Source: Marivita sp041725935
GTDB lineage: Bacteria; Pseudomonadota; Alphaproteobacteria; Rhodobacterales; Rhodobacteraceae
Length of the DNA: 64,000 nt
Reading direction: 5' to 3'
NCBI GenBank assembly: GCA_041725935.1
Contig: JBGRQD010000007.1
Coordinates: 124,001 to 188,000, forward strand
Shown here: piece by piece, positions 26,733 to 35,309 of the stretch
Layout of the letters: each line of letters opens with the position of its first letter
Position numbering within the stretch: the first letter of the stretch is position 1
Made by a program: the position numbers and the translations under genes
The notes under the pieces: generated by a model
Told to the model about the DNA's origin: nothing
Database searches by the model: none
What the model saw: the letters and a program-made list of their open reading frames with translations, nothing else

Positions 26733-26891
26733 ATGGCAAAGTTCTACAAGATCTGGCTCATCTTTGATCCCCGTCGCGTGTTTGTCGCGCAGGGTGTCTT
26801 CCTCTTCCTGCTGGCTGCAATGATTCACCTCGTGGTGCTGTCGAACGGCATCAACTGGTTCGAAACCGCAGCAGCCGCTGGCGGCATGTAA
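26733..26891 (+). CDS. pufA: Light-harvesting 1 (B875) alpha subunit
   Basis: LH1 alpha polypeptide, 52 residues. N-terminal MAKFYKIWLIFDPRRVF matches the alpha family. One membrane helix over about residues 14-36; the Mg-ligating histidine is at 32 (MIHLVVL). C-terminal SNGINWFETAAAAGGM. AAGGA is about 10 bases upstream. It forms the LH1 ring around the reaction centre with pufB. Confidence 0.96.
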   Translation: MAKFYKIWLIFDPRRVFVAQGVFLFLLAAMIHLVVLSNGINWFETAAAAGGM

Positions 26892-26899
26892 ATGCCTGC

Positions 26900-26959
26900 G
26901 AGCTCGGAAGAGCTCAAAACATCGCTGCGGGCGGAACCCGGTTCCGGACCGCCCGCGGC
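26900..26959 (+). promoter_or_regulatory. pufA-pufL intercistronic hairpins
   Basis: A 6-bp stem GAGCTC/GAGCTC (26900-26905, 26910-26915) is followed by a very stable 11-bp GC stem (26924-26934 with 26949-26959, core GCGGGCGG/CCGCCCGC). No T-run follows. In Rhodobacter the equivalent structure protects pufBA mRNA from 3' decay and sets the excess of LH1 over reaction-centre subunits; the same function is inferred here. Confidence 0.82.
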
Positions 26960-27027
26960 AAAACTGACATTAACATGACGGCTGCGTTCCTTCCCGGGAC
27001 ATGCCGGCAAACGCGGAGATAAAGAAG

Positions 27028-27867
27028 ATGGCGCTGCTCAGCTTCGAAAAAAAGTATCGCGTCCGCGGAGGGACGCTGATCGGCGGCGATCTGTTCGACT
27101 TCTGGGTAGGGCCTTTCTATGTAGGTTTCTTCGGAGTCACGACCGCCTTTTTCGCTCTGCTCGGCACGATCCTCATTCTGTGGGGAGCGGCCGATCAAGG
27201 CACATTCAATCCATGGCTTATCAACATCGCGCCACCAGACCTGAGCTACGGCCTGGGCATGGCGCCGCTGATGGAAGGCGGCTTGTGGCAGATCATCACG
27301 ATCTGTGCGACTGGCGCATTTCTCAGCTGGGCTTTGCGCGAAGTGGAAATCTGTCGAAAGCTGGGTATCGGGTATCACGTGCCCTTTGCCTTTGGCGTCG
27401 CGATTTTCGCCTACGTGACGTTGGTTATTTTCCGTCCGCTTCTTATGGGCGCATGGGGACACGGCTTCCCATACGGCATCTTCAGCCACCTCGACTGGGT
27501 GTCGAACACCGGCTACGCCTACCTGCACTTCCATTACAACCCTGCGCATATGCTTGCGGTGACGTTCTTCTTCACCACGACTCTGGCGCTGGCGCTGCAT
27601 GGCGGTCTGATCCTGTCGGCAGCCAACCCTGAAAAGGGTGAAGAAATGAAGACACCGGATCACGAGGACACGTTCTTCCGTGATTTCATCGGCTACTCGG
27701 TCGGCACGCTTGGTATTCACCGTGTTGGTCTGCTGCTTGCCCTGAATGCCGGTTTCTGGTCCGCGATCTGTATCATCATCTCTGGCCCCGTCTGGACGAA
27801 GGGCTGGCCCGAGTGGTGGAACTGGTGGCTCGAACTGCCCATCTGGGGCGCCAATGTGGGGATGTAA
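27028..27867 (+). CDS. pufL: Photosynthetic reaction centre L subunit
   Basis: Five-helix core subunit of the type II reaction centre. 279 residues from MALLSFEKKYRVRGG at 27028, the universal PufL start, with GGAG about 9 bases upstream; a 9-residue upstream extension is not family-like. Pigment- and iron-ligand histidines sit in HLDWVSNTGYAYLHFHYNPAHM and in the IGYSVGTLGIHRVGLLLA segment. Two bases separate it from pufM. Confidence 0.97.
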   Translation: MALLSFEKKYRVRGGTLIGGDLFDFWVGPFYVGFFGVTTAFFALLGTILILWGAADQGTFNPWLINIAPPDLSYGLGMAPLMEGGLWQIITICATGAFLSWALREVEICRKLGIGYHVPFAFGVAIFAYVTLVIFRPLLMGAWGHGFPYGIFSHLDWVSNTGYAYLHFHYNPAHMLAVTFFFTTTLALALHGGLILSAANPEKGEEMKTPDHEDTFFRDFIGYSVGTLGIHRVGLLLALNAGFWSAICIIISGPVWTKGWPEWWNWWLELPIWGANVGM

Positions 27868-27869
27868 TC

Positions 27870-28853
27870 ATGGCTGAGTATCAGAACATTTTCACACAGG
27901 TCCAGGTTCAGGGGAAACCCGAATGGGGCATGGCAACCGAGAACGCCGATTACGAGCGCTCCCGCAATGCCCGGTTCTCGACGCTGATCGGCTGGATCGG
28001 AAACGCGCAGCTTGGCCCGATTTGGCTGGGTTGGACCGGGATGGTGTCGCTCGCGACGGGTATCCTCGCGTTCAATATCATCGGTCTCAACATGCTGGCG
28101 CAGGTCGGCTGGTCGATCCCGGAATTCATCCGTCAGCTGTTCTGGCTGGCGCTTGAACCGCCAAGCCCGGAATATGGGTTGCGCATTCCGCCGCTGAACG
28201 ATGGTGGCTGGTACATCATCGCAAGCTTCTTTCTGCTGGTGTCGGTGATGAGCTGGTGGGCGCGAACCTACATTCTCGCCATGGAACACAAGATGGGCAA
28301 ACACGTCTTCTGGGCGTTCGGTGCCGCGATCTGGCTGTTCCTCGTGCTTGGCCTGTTCCGTCCGATCCTCATGGGATCCTGGTCCGAAGCGGTGCCCTAC
28401 GGGATCTTCCCGCACCTCGATTGGACCACGGCTTTCTCGATCCGGTACGGTAACCTCTACTACAACCCGTTCCACGCGCTTTCGATCGTGTTCCTCTACG
28501 GCTCCGTCCTGCTTTTCGCGATGCACGGTGCCACGATCATGGCTGTCACCCGTTACGGCGGCGACCGTGAGCTTGAGCAGATCGTCGACCGCGGCACGGC
28601 CACGGAACGCGCCGCACTCTTCTGGCGCTGGACCATGGGCTTCAATGCCACGATGGAAGGTATTCACCGCTGGGCATGGTGGTTTGCGGTTCTGACCACG
28701 ATCACCGGGGGTATCGGCATCCTTCTGACCGGCACTGTTGTGGATAACTGGTTCATCTGGGCACAGGAGCATCACTTCGCTCCGATGTATGACGGCTCTT
28801 ACGGCTACGAAGCGTACGGTTCCTATGAAACCTTTATTGGACAGGAGAACTGA
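27870..28853 (+). CDS. pufM: Photosynthetic reaction centre M subunit
   Basis: Partner of PufL in the reaction-centre core, holding the special pair, QA and the non-heme iron. 327 residues from MAEYQNIFTQVQV at 27870. Five hydrophobic helices; FPHLDWTTAFSIRYGNLYYNPFHALS and GIHRWAWWFAVLTTITGGIG carry the ligand histidines. The C-terminus reaches toward the periplasm with a Tyr/Gly-rich tail. No pufX follows; pufC begins 3 bases later. Confidence 0.97.
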   Translation: MAEYQNIFTQVQVQGKPEWGMATENADYERSRNARFSTLIGWIGNAQLGPIWLGWTGMVSLATGILAFNIIGLNMLAQVGWSIPEFIRQLFWLALEPPSPEYGLRIPPLNDGGWYIIASFFLLVSVMSWWARTYILAMEHKMGKHVFWAFGAAIWLFLVLGLFRPILMGSWSEAVPYGIFPHLDWTTAFSIRYGNLYYNPFHALSIVFLYGSVLLFAMHGATIMAVTRYGGDRELEQIVDRGTATERAALFWRWTMGFNATMEGIHRWAWWFAVLTTITGGIGILLTGTVVDNWFIWAQEHHFAPMYDGSYGYEAYGSYETFIGQEN

Positions 28854-28855
28854 TC

Positions 28856-29971
28856 ATGCTTCCGAATTGGTTCAATAAATGGAACCGGGATAATCCGACC
28901 AACATCTACGGTCCGGCGATCCTGGTGGGAACTGCGGGGGTGACCGTCACAGTTGCGGCATTCCTCGTGGTTGTCGGCCAGCCTTTCAAGACCGACAGCA
29001 TCCAGACCGGCCCGCGCGGAACGGGGATGTCACGGACAGAGTTCGTCTCTGACCTAGCCAAACCCGATCCCTCAATCGAGGTGATGTACACCGAAGCTCC
29101 GTACATCCCCGAAGGTGGCGAGCCTCTGGCCCGGGACATCTATCAGAACGTTCAGGTTCTGGGCGATCTGACCGAGGACAACTTCAATCGCGTCATGCTT
29201 GCCATGACCGATTGGGTCGCCCCGGAGCAGGGATGTGCCTATTGCCACGGTGACGTGGCGATCGAGGAATACGGCAATGACGACCTCTATACCAAGGTCG
29301 TCTCGCGCCGCATGATCCAGATGACCCAGAACATCAACGAGAACTGGGATGGCCACGTCAACGTCAACAAGCAAGTGGGTGTGACCTGTTACACCTGCCA
29401 CCGTGGCGAAAACGTCCCGTCCGACATCTGGTTCAAGATGGGGTCTGTCAACGAAGCAGCCGGCGGTTGGGCGGCGGTTCAGAACAGGGTGACGGTGCAA
29501 AGCCAGTACACGTCGCTGCCCTCTGACGCTTTGGAGACGTTCCTGCTGGATTACGGCCGCATCGGTGTCCACGATCTGGAAGCCCATGTCGCGGCTTATC
29601 CTTCGGAAGAAGGCTATCCGACCTGGCAGGATACGGAACGCACGTTCAGCCTGATGAACTACGTGTCCAACTCGCTGGGTGTGAACTGCGTGTTCTGTCA
29701 CAACAGCCGCGCGTTCTATGATCCCGAGCAGGTGACCCCGCAATGGGCGACCGAGCAGCTGGGCATCGGTATGGTTCAGGAAATGAACAACGATTACCTC
29801 GTCCCGCTGGAGGATGTGTATCCGCCGGAACGCCTTGGTCCGATCTTTGCCGACGCGCCGAAAGCCGCCTGCAAGACCTGCCACAAGGGGTATCAACAAC
29901 CGCTGCAAGGGCTGAATGTCATCGCTGACTGGCCCGAGCTCGCAACGACAGGCGCGCCTGTCTACGAATGA
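28856..29971 (+). CDS. pufC: Reaction centre tetraheme cytochrome c subunit PufC
   Basis: Periplasmic cytochrome that re-reduces the special pair. 371 residues with four CxxCH heme sites at residues 117-121, 168-172, 258-262 and 319-323. The N-terminus carries one membrane segment (about 20-42) and no lipobox cysteine, so it is anchored by a helix and not by a lipid. Rhodobacter capsulatus and R. sphaeroides lack this gene and have pufX, so the cluster is of the PufC type widespread in Roseobacters. Last puf gene. Confidence 0.96.
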   Translation: MLPNWFNKWNRDNPTNIYGPAILVGTAGVTVTVAAFLVVVGQPFKTDSIQTGPRGTGMSRTEFVSDLAKPDPSIEVMYTEAPYIPEGGEPLARDIYQNVQVLGDLTEDNFNRVMLAMTDWVAPEQGCAYCHGDVAIEEYGNDDLYTKVVSRRMIQMTQNINENWDGHVNVNKQVGVTCYTCHRGENVPSDIWFKMGSVNEAAGGWAAVQNRVTVQSQYTSLPSDALETFLLDYGRIGVHDLEAHVAAYPSEEGYPTWQDTERTFSLMNYVSNSLGVNCVFCHNSRAFYDPEQVTPQWATEQLGIGMVQEMNNDYLVPLEDVYPPERLGPIFADAPKAACKTCHKGYQQPLQGLNVIADWPELATTGAPVYE

Positions 29972-30047
29972 TCGGCTCGGGGCGGTTCGCTGCCCCGGCC
30001 ATCGCCAGATCCGGTTTTGACAGGTTCCCAAAACGCAAAATCGGATA

Positions 30048-30130
30048 CGGGGCTCAACACCCCGGTTCCCTTCCTGTTGGCTACAGGAACTGGCGTCACG
30101 TTTCTGGATACCTCTGGCAAACGTGACGCC
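30048..30130 (+). terminator. Hairpins between pufC and dxs
   Basis: Two stems lie in the 191-base gap. CGGGG/CCCCG is at 30048-30064 (7-base loop). A perfect 12-bp inverted repeat GGCGTCACGTTT/AAACGTGACGCC is at 30092-30103 and 30119-30130 (15-base loop). Only a short T-poor stretch follows, so this may be an mRNA 3' end stabiliser or partial terminator of the puf message and not a full intrinsic terminator. Confidence 0.6.
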
Positions 30131-30162
30131 TTGATTCCCTCTGTCCCCGAGGAGACCGCCAA

Positions 30163-32088
30163 ATGACACAGTCCCTTACTCCCAATCTTGATCGGGTCGC
30201 CGGCCCTGCAGATCTGCGCAGCATGGACGATGCCACGCTGACCAAGGTCGCAAACGAAGTCCGATCCGAAGTGATCTCGGCCGTATCGCAAACCGGTGGT
30301 CACCTTGGATCGAGTTTGGGTGTCGTTGAATTGGCCGTGGCCATCCACGCCGTGTTCAACACGCCGATGGACAAGCTGGTCTGGGATGTCGGGCATCAAT
30401 GTTATCCTCACAAAATTCTGACCGGACGCCGCGACCGCATGAAGACCCTGCGCCAGAAAGACGGCCTGTCGGGGTTCACCAAGCGCAGCGAGTCTGAATA
30501 CGACCCCTTTGGCGCCGCGCATTCCTCCACCTCGATTTCCGCCGCTCTGGGCTTTGCCGTTGGCCGCGACATGGGCCGCCCGACCGGCGACGCGATTGCC
30601 GTCATTGGGGATGGGTCAATCAGTGCCGGCATGGCCTATGAGGCGATGAACAACGCAGGCCACGATGGTCGCCGCCTTTTTGTCATTCTGAATGACAACG
30701 AGATGAGCATTGCACCGCCCGTCGGCGCGATGTCGTCTTACCTCAGCCGGATGTATGCAAATGATCCGCTGGCCAAGATGAAATCCCTTGCCGAAGGATT
30801 CGAGGCAGCATTGCCCGCGCCCATGCGTGAAAGCGCCAAACGCGCGCGTCAGCTTGTGACCGGCAACCTGCAGGGTTCGGGCACATTGTTCGAGGAACTG
30901 GGGTTCGAATATATCGGCCCGATCAACGGCCATGACATGAACCAGCTCTTGCCGGTTCTCCGTGCTGCCCGCGCCCGTGCGACGGGTCCGGTTCTGATCC
31001 ATTGCTGTACCGTCAAGGGCAAGGGGTATGCCCATGCCGAAAACAGTGCCGACAAGTATCATGGCGTGTCCAAGTTCGACGTTGCCTCGGGCGCGCAGGC
31101 GAAATCCAAGCCCAATGCACCAAGTTACACCAAGGTGTTCGGCGACGCGCTGACCGAAGAAGCGGCACGCGATCCGAACATCGTGGGGGTCACCGCCGCC
31201 ATGCCCGGCGGGACTGGCATCGACATTCTGGCCAAGCGCTTTCCCTCGCGCGTGTTCGATGTGGGCATCGCGGAACAGCACGCCGTCACCTTTTCCGCGG
31301 CGATGGCGGCCTCTGGTCTCAAACCATTCTGCGCGATCTATTCCACCTTCCTGCAACGCGGCTATGACCAGGTCGTGCACGATGTGGCCTTGCAAAACCT
31401 GCCGGTGCGATTCGCGATCGACCGGGCTGGCCTTGTGGGTGCCGATGGCGCAACCCATGCCGGTGCGTTCGATGTCGGCTACCTGACGGCGCTGCCGAAC
31501 ATGACCGTGATGGCAGCCGCCGACGAGGCCGAGTTGATCCACATGGTCGCCACGGCTGTGGCACATGATAGTGGGCCTATCGCATTCCGCTATCCCAGAG
31601 GCTCCGGAAACGGGGTCGAGATGCCGGAGCGTGGACAGGTTCTTGAAATCGGAAAAGGGCGCGTGTTGCAGGAAGGCTCGGATGTCGCTTTCCTGAGTTT
31701 CGGAGCGCACTTGGCCGAGGTCGAGGCCGCGACGCGACTTCTGGAAAAAGACGGGCTGAGCGTGACAATCGCTGATGCCCGCTTTGCCAAGCCGTTGGAC
31801 ATCGACCTGATCCTGAAGCTTGCCAGAACGCATGACGCCCTGATCACTGTCGAACAGGGTGCCCGCGGTGGTTTCGGGGCGATGGTGCTGCACGAGCTGG
31901 CAGATCGCGGTGCGTTGGATCGTGGATTGAAAATCCGCACGGTGACACTGCCTGACCGGTTTATAGATCAGGCGTCGCCGGACGAGATGTACGCCGATGC
32001 CGGCATGACCCGCTTTGATCTTTACAAGATGGCGGTGTCGCTTGCGTCCAAAGATGGAAAGGTCGTGCCGCTCAGCAAAGGAGCCTGA
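30163..32088 (+). CDS. dxs: 1-deoxy-D-xylulose-5-phosphate synthase
   Basis: Thiamine-diphosphate transketolase-like enzyme that joins pyruvate and glyceraldehyde 3-phosphate, the first step of the MEP isoprenoid route. 641 residues, full length. GHLGSSLGVVELAVA, the TPP motif GDGSISAGMAYEAMNNAG (residues 148-165), and DRAGLVGADGATHAGAFD are seen. The place just after the puf genes is the same as in Rhodobacter capsulatus, and the protein feeds both carotenoid and phytyl synthesis. GAGG lies about 10 bases before the ATG. Whether a second dxs exists elsewhere cannot be seen. Confidence 0.96.
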   Translation: MTQSLTPNLDRVAGPADLRSMDDATLTKVANEVRSEVISAVSQTGGHLGSSLGVVELAVAIHAVFNTPMDKLVWDVGHQCYPHKILTGRRDRMKTLRQKDGLSGFTKRSESEYDPFGAAHSSTSISAALGFAVGRDMGRPTGDAIAVIGDGSISAGMAYEAMNNAGHDGRRLFVILNDNEMSIAPPVGAMSSYLSRMYANDPLAKMKSLAEGFEAALPAPMRESAKRARQLVTGNLQGSGTLFEELGFEYIGPINGHDMNQLLPVLRAARARATGPVLIHCCTVKGKGYAHAENSADKYHGVSKFDVASGAQAKSKPNAPSYTKVFGDALTEEAARDPNIVGVTAAMPGGTGIDILAKRFPSRVFDVGIAEQHAVTFSAAMAASGLKPFCAIYSTFLQRGYDQVVHDVALQNLPVRFAIDRAGLVGADGATHAGAFDVGYLTALPNMTVMAAADEAELIHMVATAVAHDSGPIAFRYPRGSGNGVEMPERGQVLEIGKGRVLQEGSDVAFLSFGAHLAEVEAATRLLEKDGLSVTIADARFAKPLDIDLILKLARTHDALITVEQGARGGFGAMVLHELADRGALDRGLKIRTVTLPDRFIDQASPDEMYADAGMTRFDLYKMAVSLASKDGKVVPLSKGA

Positions 32089-32091
32089 GCG

Positions 32092-33489
32092 TCACACCCA
32101 ATCCAGCGCGTCCTCCACGAGGCCGGTCACGCTGATCGTGAATTCCGATCCTTGGGCCGAGTCCACCAGCGCTGCATGATCGTCGATCAGGCTTTTGGCT
32201 TCGGCCACCGAGGCGAGTGTGCCATCAAAGCTTTGCATGGCCGTGTTGGCAACTGACACGTTGTTCAGGCCGTTGACGACCGCGTAGTAGGCACCGATTT
32301 CGGCCTTCGTTTCCAGGTACTGTGCATCGGCGGCACTTCCTGTAGCGGCCTTCGCACCGTCGATCATCGCCAAGATGAATTCAGAGCGTTCCACGGCCCC
32401 CCGGTCCAGAATATCGGTCCAATAGGCGAAACCGGTGGCATCGGGGTCGCGCCCGAGAATGTTGGAGTAGACGGCGCTGACAAAGTCGGCCGTGCTGCTT
32501 GAACCGCCGTAAAGCGCCTGCGTTTCGGGTTGACCGTAGAATTCACGAGCGATCTCGGTCATCGGCATTCCGTCGGCAAGTGCCGACCCCCAGAACAGTA
32601 GACCCGTCGAATCTGGTGCCCGGTTGAAATAGGCCACGTAAAGCTCGCAGAAGGCCAGCATGTCCGCATCTGTCAGCGTGCTGACATTGGTGAACCGGCT
32701 GAGTTCAAAGGCTGTTCCGTTGAATTCCAGGACCTCGATGCTGTTGAGCGTATCTGTCCCATCTCCGCCGCTGCGGTCTTCGATGACGATAGAACCGTTG
32801 CTGATCGTCAGGCCGTAGTTCGACATGTCGTTCATGTAGACGGCGGTGTCTGTGCCGGCTCCTCCGGACAAAATGTCATTACCTCCTGACCCGGTGAACC
32901 GGTCATCCTGATCCGTCCCGACAAGGTTTTCGGCGGTGGCGGTTCCCACAAGAACACCCGGGCTGTCGGGCTGCGGGTCGCGGACATTTTGGACAGGCGT
33001 GGCTTGCGTTATGATATCGGGCGTCGTTTGACCGCCAGTCATCGCGAAATTCTGCGTGACCATCACCGAATAATAGGTGCCGGAATCATAGGTATAGGTG
33101 CCCGTCTGAATTCCGATACCAACGACCTCGAGATCGGGCATTAGGATGTTTTCGCGGTGGCCCTGGCTGTTCATCAACGCGATGTGCAGATCGTACACGT
33201 CGTCCAACAAACCTTCGGCCCCTCGTTCGCTTTGGGCGGCGATGTTCTCAGCGGTCCGCCACGATCCCGAGAGGTCGAACCCTTCGGCGGTCATGCGCTC
33301 TGTCGGTGTGGAACCATCCACGCCGGTATGGCTGAAGACATTGTTTTCGAGCATCCACAAGGAATGCTCATCAGCGGACGCGTTCAAGACCTTGTCGAGA
33401 ACAAGAGCGTTCAAGCCACGGCTTGTCCGTTCCTCGTTCACGAGATCCAACATGTACCGTTCCAGATCACTGGCGGTGGCAGCAGACAT
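32092..33489 (-). CDS. CAP-domain / RTX repeat / DUF4214 protein, probably secreted
   Basis: 465 residues in three parts. Residues 1-150 form a CAP (SCP/PR-1-like) domain with ADEHSLWMLENNVFSHTG, AENIA and NSQGHRENILMPDLEVVGIG, holding the usual His/Glu residues. Residues about 181-220 carry RTX-like calcium-binding repeats (GTDQDDRFTGSGGNDILSGG). Residues about 270-370 look like a DUF4214 domain (YVAYFNRAPDSTGLLFWG, YSNILGRDPDATGFAYW). No N-terminal signal peptide; RTX proteins normally leave by type I secretion with a C-terminal signal. No transporter genes are near. It sits downstream of idi on the same strand, with 88 bases between, and abuts dxs tail-to-tail (3 bases). It has no known role in photosynthesis and looks like an insertion in the cluster. 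Confidence 0.85.
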   Translation of the reverse strand: MSAATASDLERYMLDLVNEERTSRGLNALVLDKVLNASADEHSLWMLENNVFSHTGVDGSTPTERMTAEGFDLSGSWRTAENIAAQSERGAEGLLDDVYDLHIALMNSQGHRENILMPDLEVVGIGIQTGTYTYDSGTYYSVMVTQNFAMTGGQTTPDIITQATPVQNVRDPQPDSPGVLVGTATAENLVGTDQDDRFTGSGGNDILSGGAGTDTAVYMNDMSNYGLTISNGSIVIEDRSGGDGTDTLNSIEVLEFNGTAFELSRFTNVSTLTDADMLAFCELYVAYFNRAPDSTGLLFWGSALADGMPMTEIAREFYGQPETQALYGGSSSTADFVSAVYSNILGRDPDATGFAYWTDILDRGAVERSEFILAMIDGAKAATGSAADAQYLETKAEIGAYYAVVNGLNNVSVANTAMQSFDGTLASVAEAKSLIDDHAALVDSAQGSEFTISVTGLVEDALDWV

Positions 33490-33577
33490 CTCAAACTCCC
33501 CAGTTCGAGCCCCAAATAAGTGTCTAGGGAAAGACTAGGGCAAGAAACAGGAGCGAATGTGTCTAAAATTAGCTATT

Positions 33578-34126
33578 TTATGCGGGGTTTGTGCAAGAAA
33601 TTGCAAGTGCGCCGAAGATTTGCGGCGCGTATGTGTCGAGGTAAATGCGCAGCCACGGGGTAAAGCGGCTTGGCTCGTTAACCACTTCCTGCACCAAATC
33701 GCCGTATCGCACCCACCGGGTCGCCATGACTTCGTCGGGATTGAGCGATACCTGCGGGGTCTTTTCCACTTCGGCGACAAAGATATCGACCACTTCGTGT
33801 TCGATCAGCCCGCCACCGACATCGGCGCGGTATTCGACGCGGTCCCGGTAATCGAGGGTCAGGCCGGTCAGGCCGAGCTCTTCCTTCAGCCGCCTGTTTG
33901 CACAGGCCAGGCTGCTTTCCTTCCAGTTCGGATGGGTGCAGCAGGTGTTCGCCCAAAGGCCGGGCGTATGGTATTTTCCCAACGCACGTCGTTGGATCAG
34001 GATCTCGTCACCGCGCAGGACGAAGACCGAGATCGCCTTGTGTTTGAGCCCGCGAATATGCGCATCCAGCTTTTCAACGGGTTCAAGTGTGTTGCCACGC
34101 CATGCAGGGATCAGCGTCTGGGTCAT
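33578..34126 (-). CDS. idi: Isopentenyl-diphosphate delta-isomerase (type 1)
   Basis: Nudix-fold isomerase that interconverts IPP and DMAPP. 182 residues from ATG 34126 (MTQTLIPAW), overlapping the bchP stop by 4 bases. The catalytic cysteine motif WANTCCTHP and the Nudix-type RRLKEELGL are present, and the metal ligands H/E are in keeping with the type 1 family. The upstream extension to 34267 is inside bchP and rejected. Works with dxs and crtE to supply prenyl units. Confidence 0.95.
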   Translation of the reverse strand: MTQTLIPAWRGNTLEPVEKLDAHIRGLKHKAISVFVLRGDEILIQRRALGKYHTPGLWANTCCTHPNWKESSLACANRRLKEELGLTGLTLDYRDRVEYRADVGGGLIEHEVVDIFVAEVEKTPQVSLNPDEVMATRWVRYGDLVQEVVNEPSRFTPWLRIYLDTYAPQIFGALAISCTNPA

Positions 34127-35307
34127 ACATGGGTCTCCCGCACAAGCCCCAGCAGGTGACGCGCATTCTTGAAGCCGATCTTCAGATGCGCCATGGGCCG
34201 TGCCTTTACGAGCTTCTTGTTCATATACGCCTCGAAGGTCAGTTTTTGAACATCGACATCGTGACACAGGGACACGAACCGTTCGCGGCGCGAGTCGCTT
34301 TTGTAATAGGCATCCTGCATCTGGCCAAGAACGCGGAACACCGTCTTGTGCTCTTTCATGAACAGACGCCGGGCCAGCGCCAGATCGGTGATCCGTCCTG
34401 ATTTCAGAGTTGCGGCGCAGGCTGTTGCCGCGACCCGGCCGCAGACCATCGCGTAATAGATGCCTTCGCCACTGGAGGGCGCCACGACGCCAGCCGCATC
34501 ACCGGCCAGAACCACGTCACGTGCATTGTCCCAGAAGCGCAGCGGCTTGAGCGGGATCGGCGCGCCTTCTTTGCGCAGGGTTTCACAATCCGCCAGACCC
34601 GAGGCCTGGCGCAGCGCGGCGGTGGCCTCTTTCAGGTCCACGCTTTGAATATAGGTGCCCATGCCAACCGAAGTGGTGCCACCATGCGGGAACACCCAAC
34701 CGTAAAAGTCCGGGCTGATTGCGCCGTCATAGATCACGTCGCAGCGCATCGGATCGTAGAGGTCATTCTTTTCGGGTGCGGCGATGATCTCGTGGTAGGC
34801 GAATACCAGAGGCACTTTGTCGCCACCTGGAATCTCGTCCCGCGCAACGCGGGAATTGGCGCCGTCAGCGCCGATGATCAGGCGGGTCTCGAGCTTCCGC
34901 TCTTCGCCGGTTTCCTTGTCGCGATAGACCACCCAGCGTTTCTTCGCCTTCTTGTCGCGGTCGATCCGTACGAATGTCCCCGTGTACCGTACGGCACCCG
35001 CTGCTTCGGCGCGGGCGCGCAGGAAGGGGTCGAAGTATTTGCGATCAACCATCCCGACAAAACCGTTCTCGATGGGAATGTCCACATGGCGGCCCGTGGG
35101 TGAAATCATCCGCGCGGTGTTCACCTTGGCGACCAATTGCTCTTCGCCAATGTCGAAATCCTGCATCAGCCGGGGTGGAATAGCTCCGCCACAGGGCTTG
35201 ATCCGGCCTTCGCGGTCCAGAAGCGCCACGCTGTGCCCGGAACGGGCAAGGTCTTCGGCAGCGGTTGCACCCGACGGGCCACCGCCCACAACTACGACAT
35301 CATACAT
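34123..35307 (-). CDS. bchP: Geranylgeranyl diphosphate/geranylgeranyl-bacteriochlorophyll reductase BchP
   Basis: FAD-dependent reductase that saturates three double bonds of the geranylgeranyl tail to phytyl. 394 residues from ATG 35307 (MYDVVVVGGGPSGATAAEDL), with GGAGAG upstream. FAD fold at residues 4-18, DREGRIKPCGGAIPPRL signature, GADGANSRVARD and LAGDAAGVVAPSSGEGIYYA are clear. Lies between the PucC-type carrier and idi in the leftward bchG operon. Confidence 0.95.
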   Translation of the reverse strand: MYDVVVVGGGPSGATAAEDLARSGHSVALLDREGRIKPCGGAIPPRLMQDFDIGEEQLVAKVNTARMISPTGRHVDIPIENGFVGMVDRKYFDPFLRARAEAAGAVRYTGTFVRIDRDKKAKKRWVVYRDKETGEERKLETRLIIGADGANSRVARDEIPGGDKVPLVFAYHEIIAAPEKNDLYDPMRCDVIYDGAISPDFYGWVFPHGGTTSVGMGTYIQSVDLKEATAALRQASGLADCETLRKEGAPIPLKPLRFWDNARDVVLAGDAAGVVAPSSGEGIYYAMVCGRVAATACAATLKSGRITDLALARRLFMKEHKTVFRVLGQMQDAYYKSDSRRERFVSLCHDVDVQKLTFEAYMNKKLVKARPMAHLKIGFKNARHLLGLVRETHV

Positions 35308-35309
35308 GG

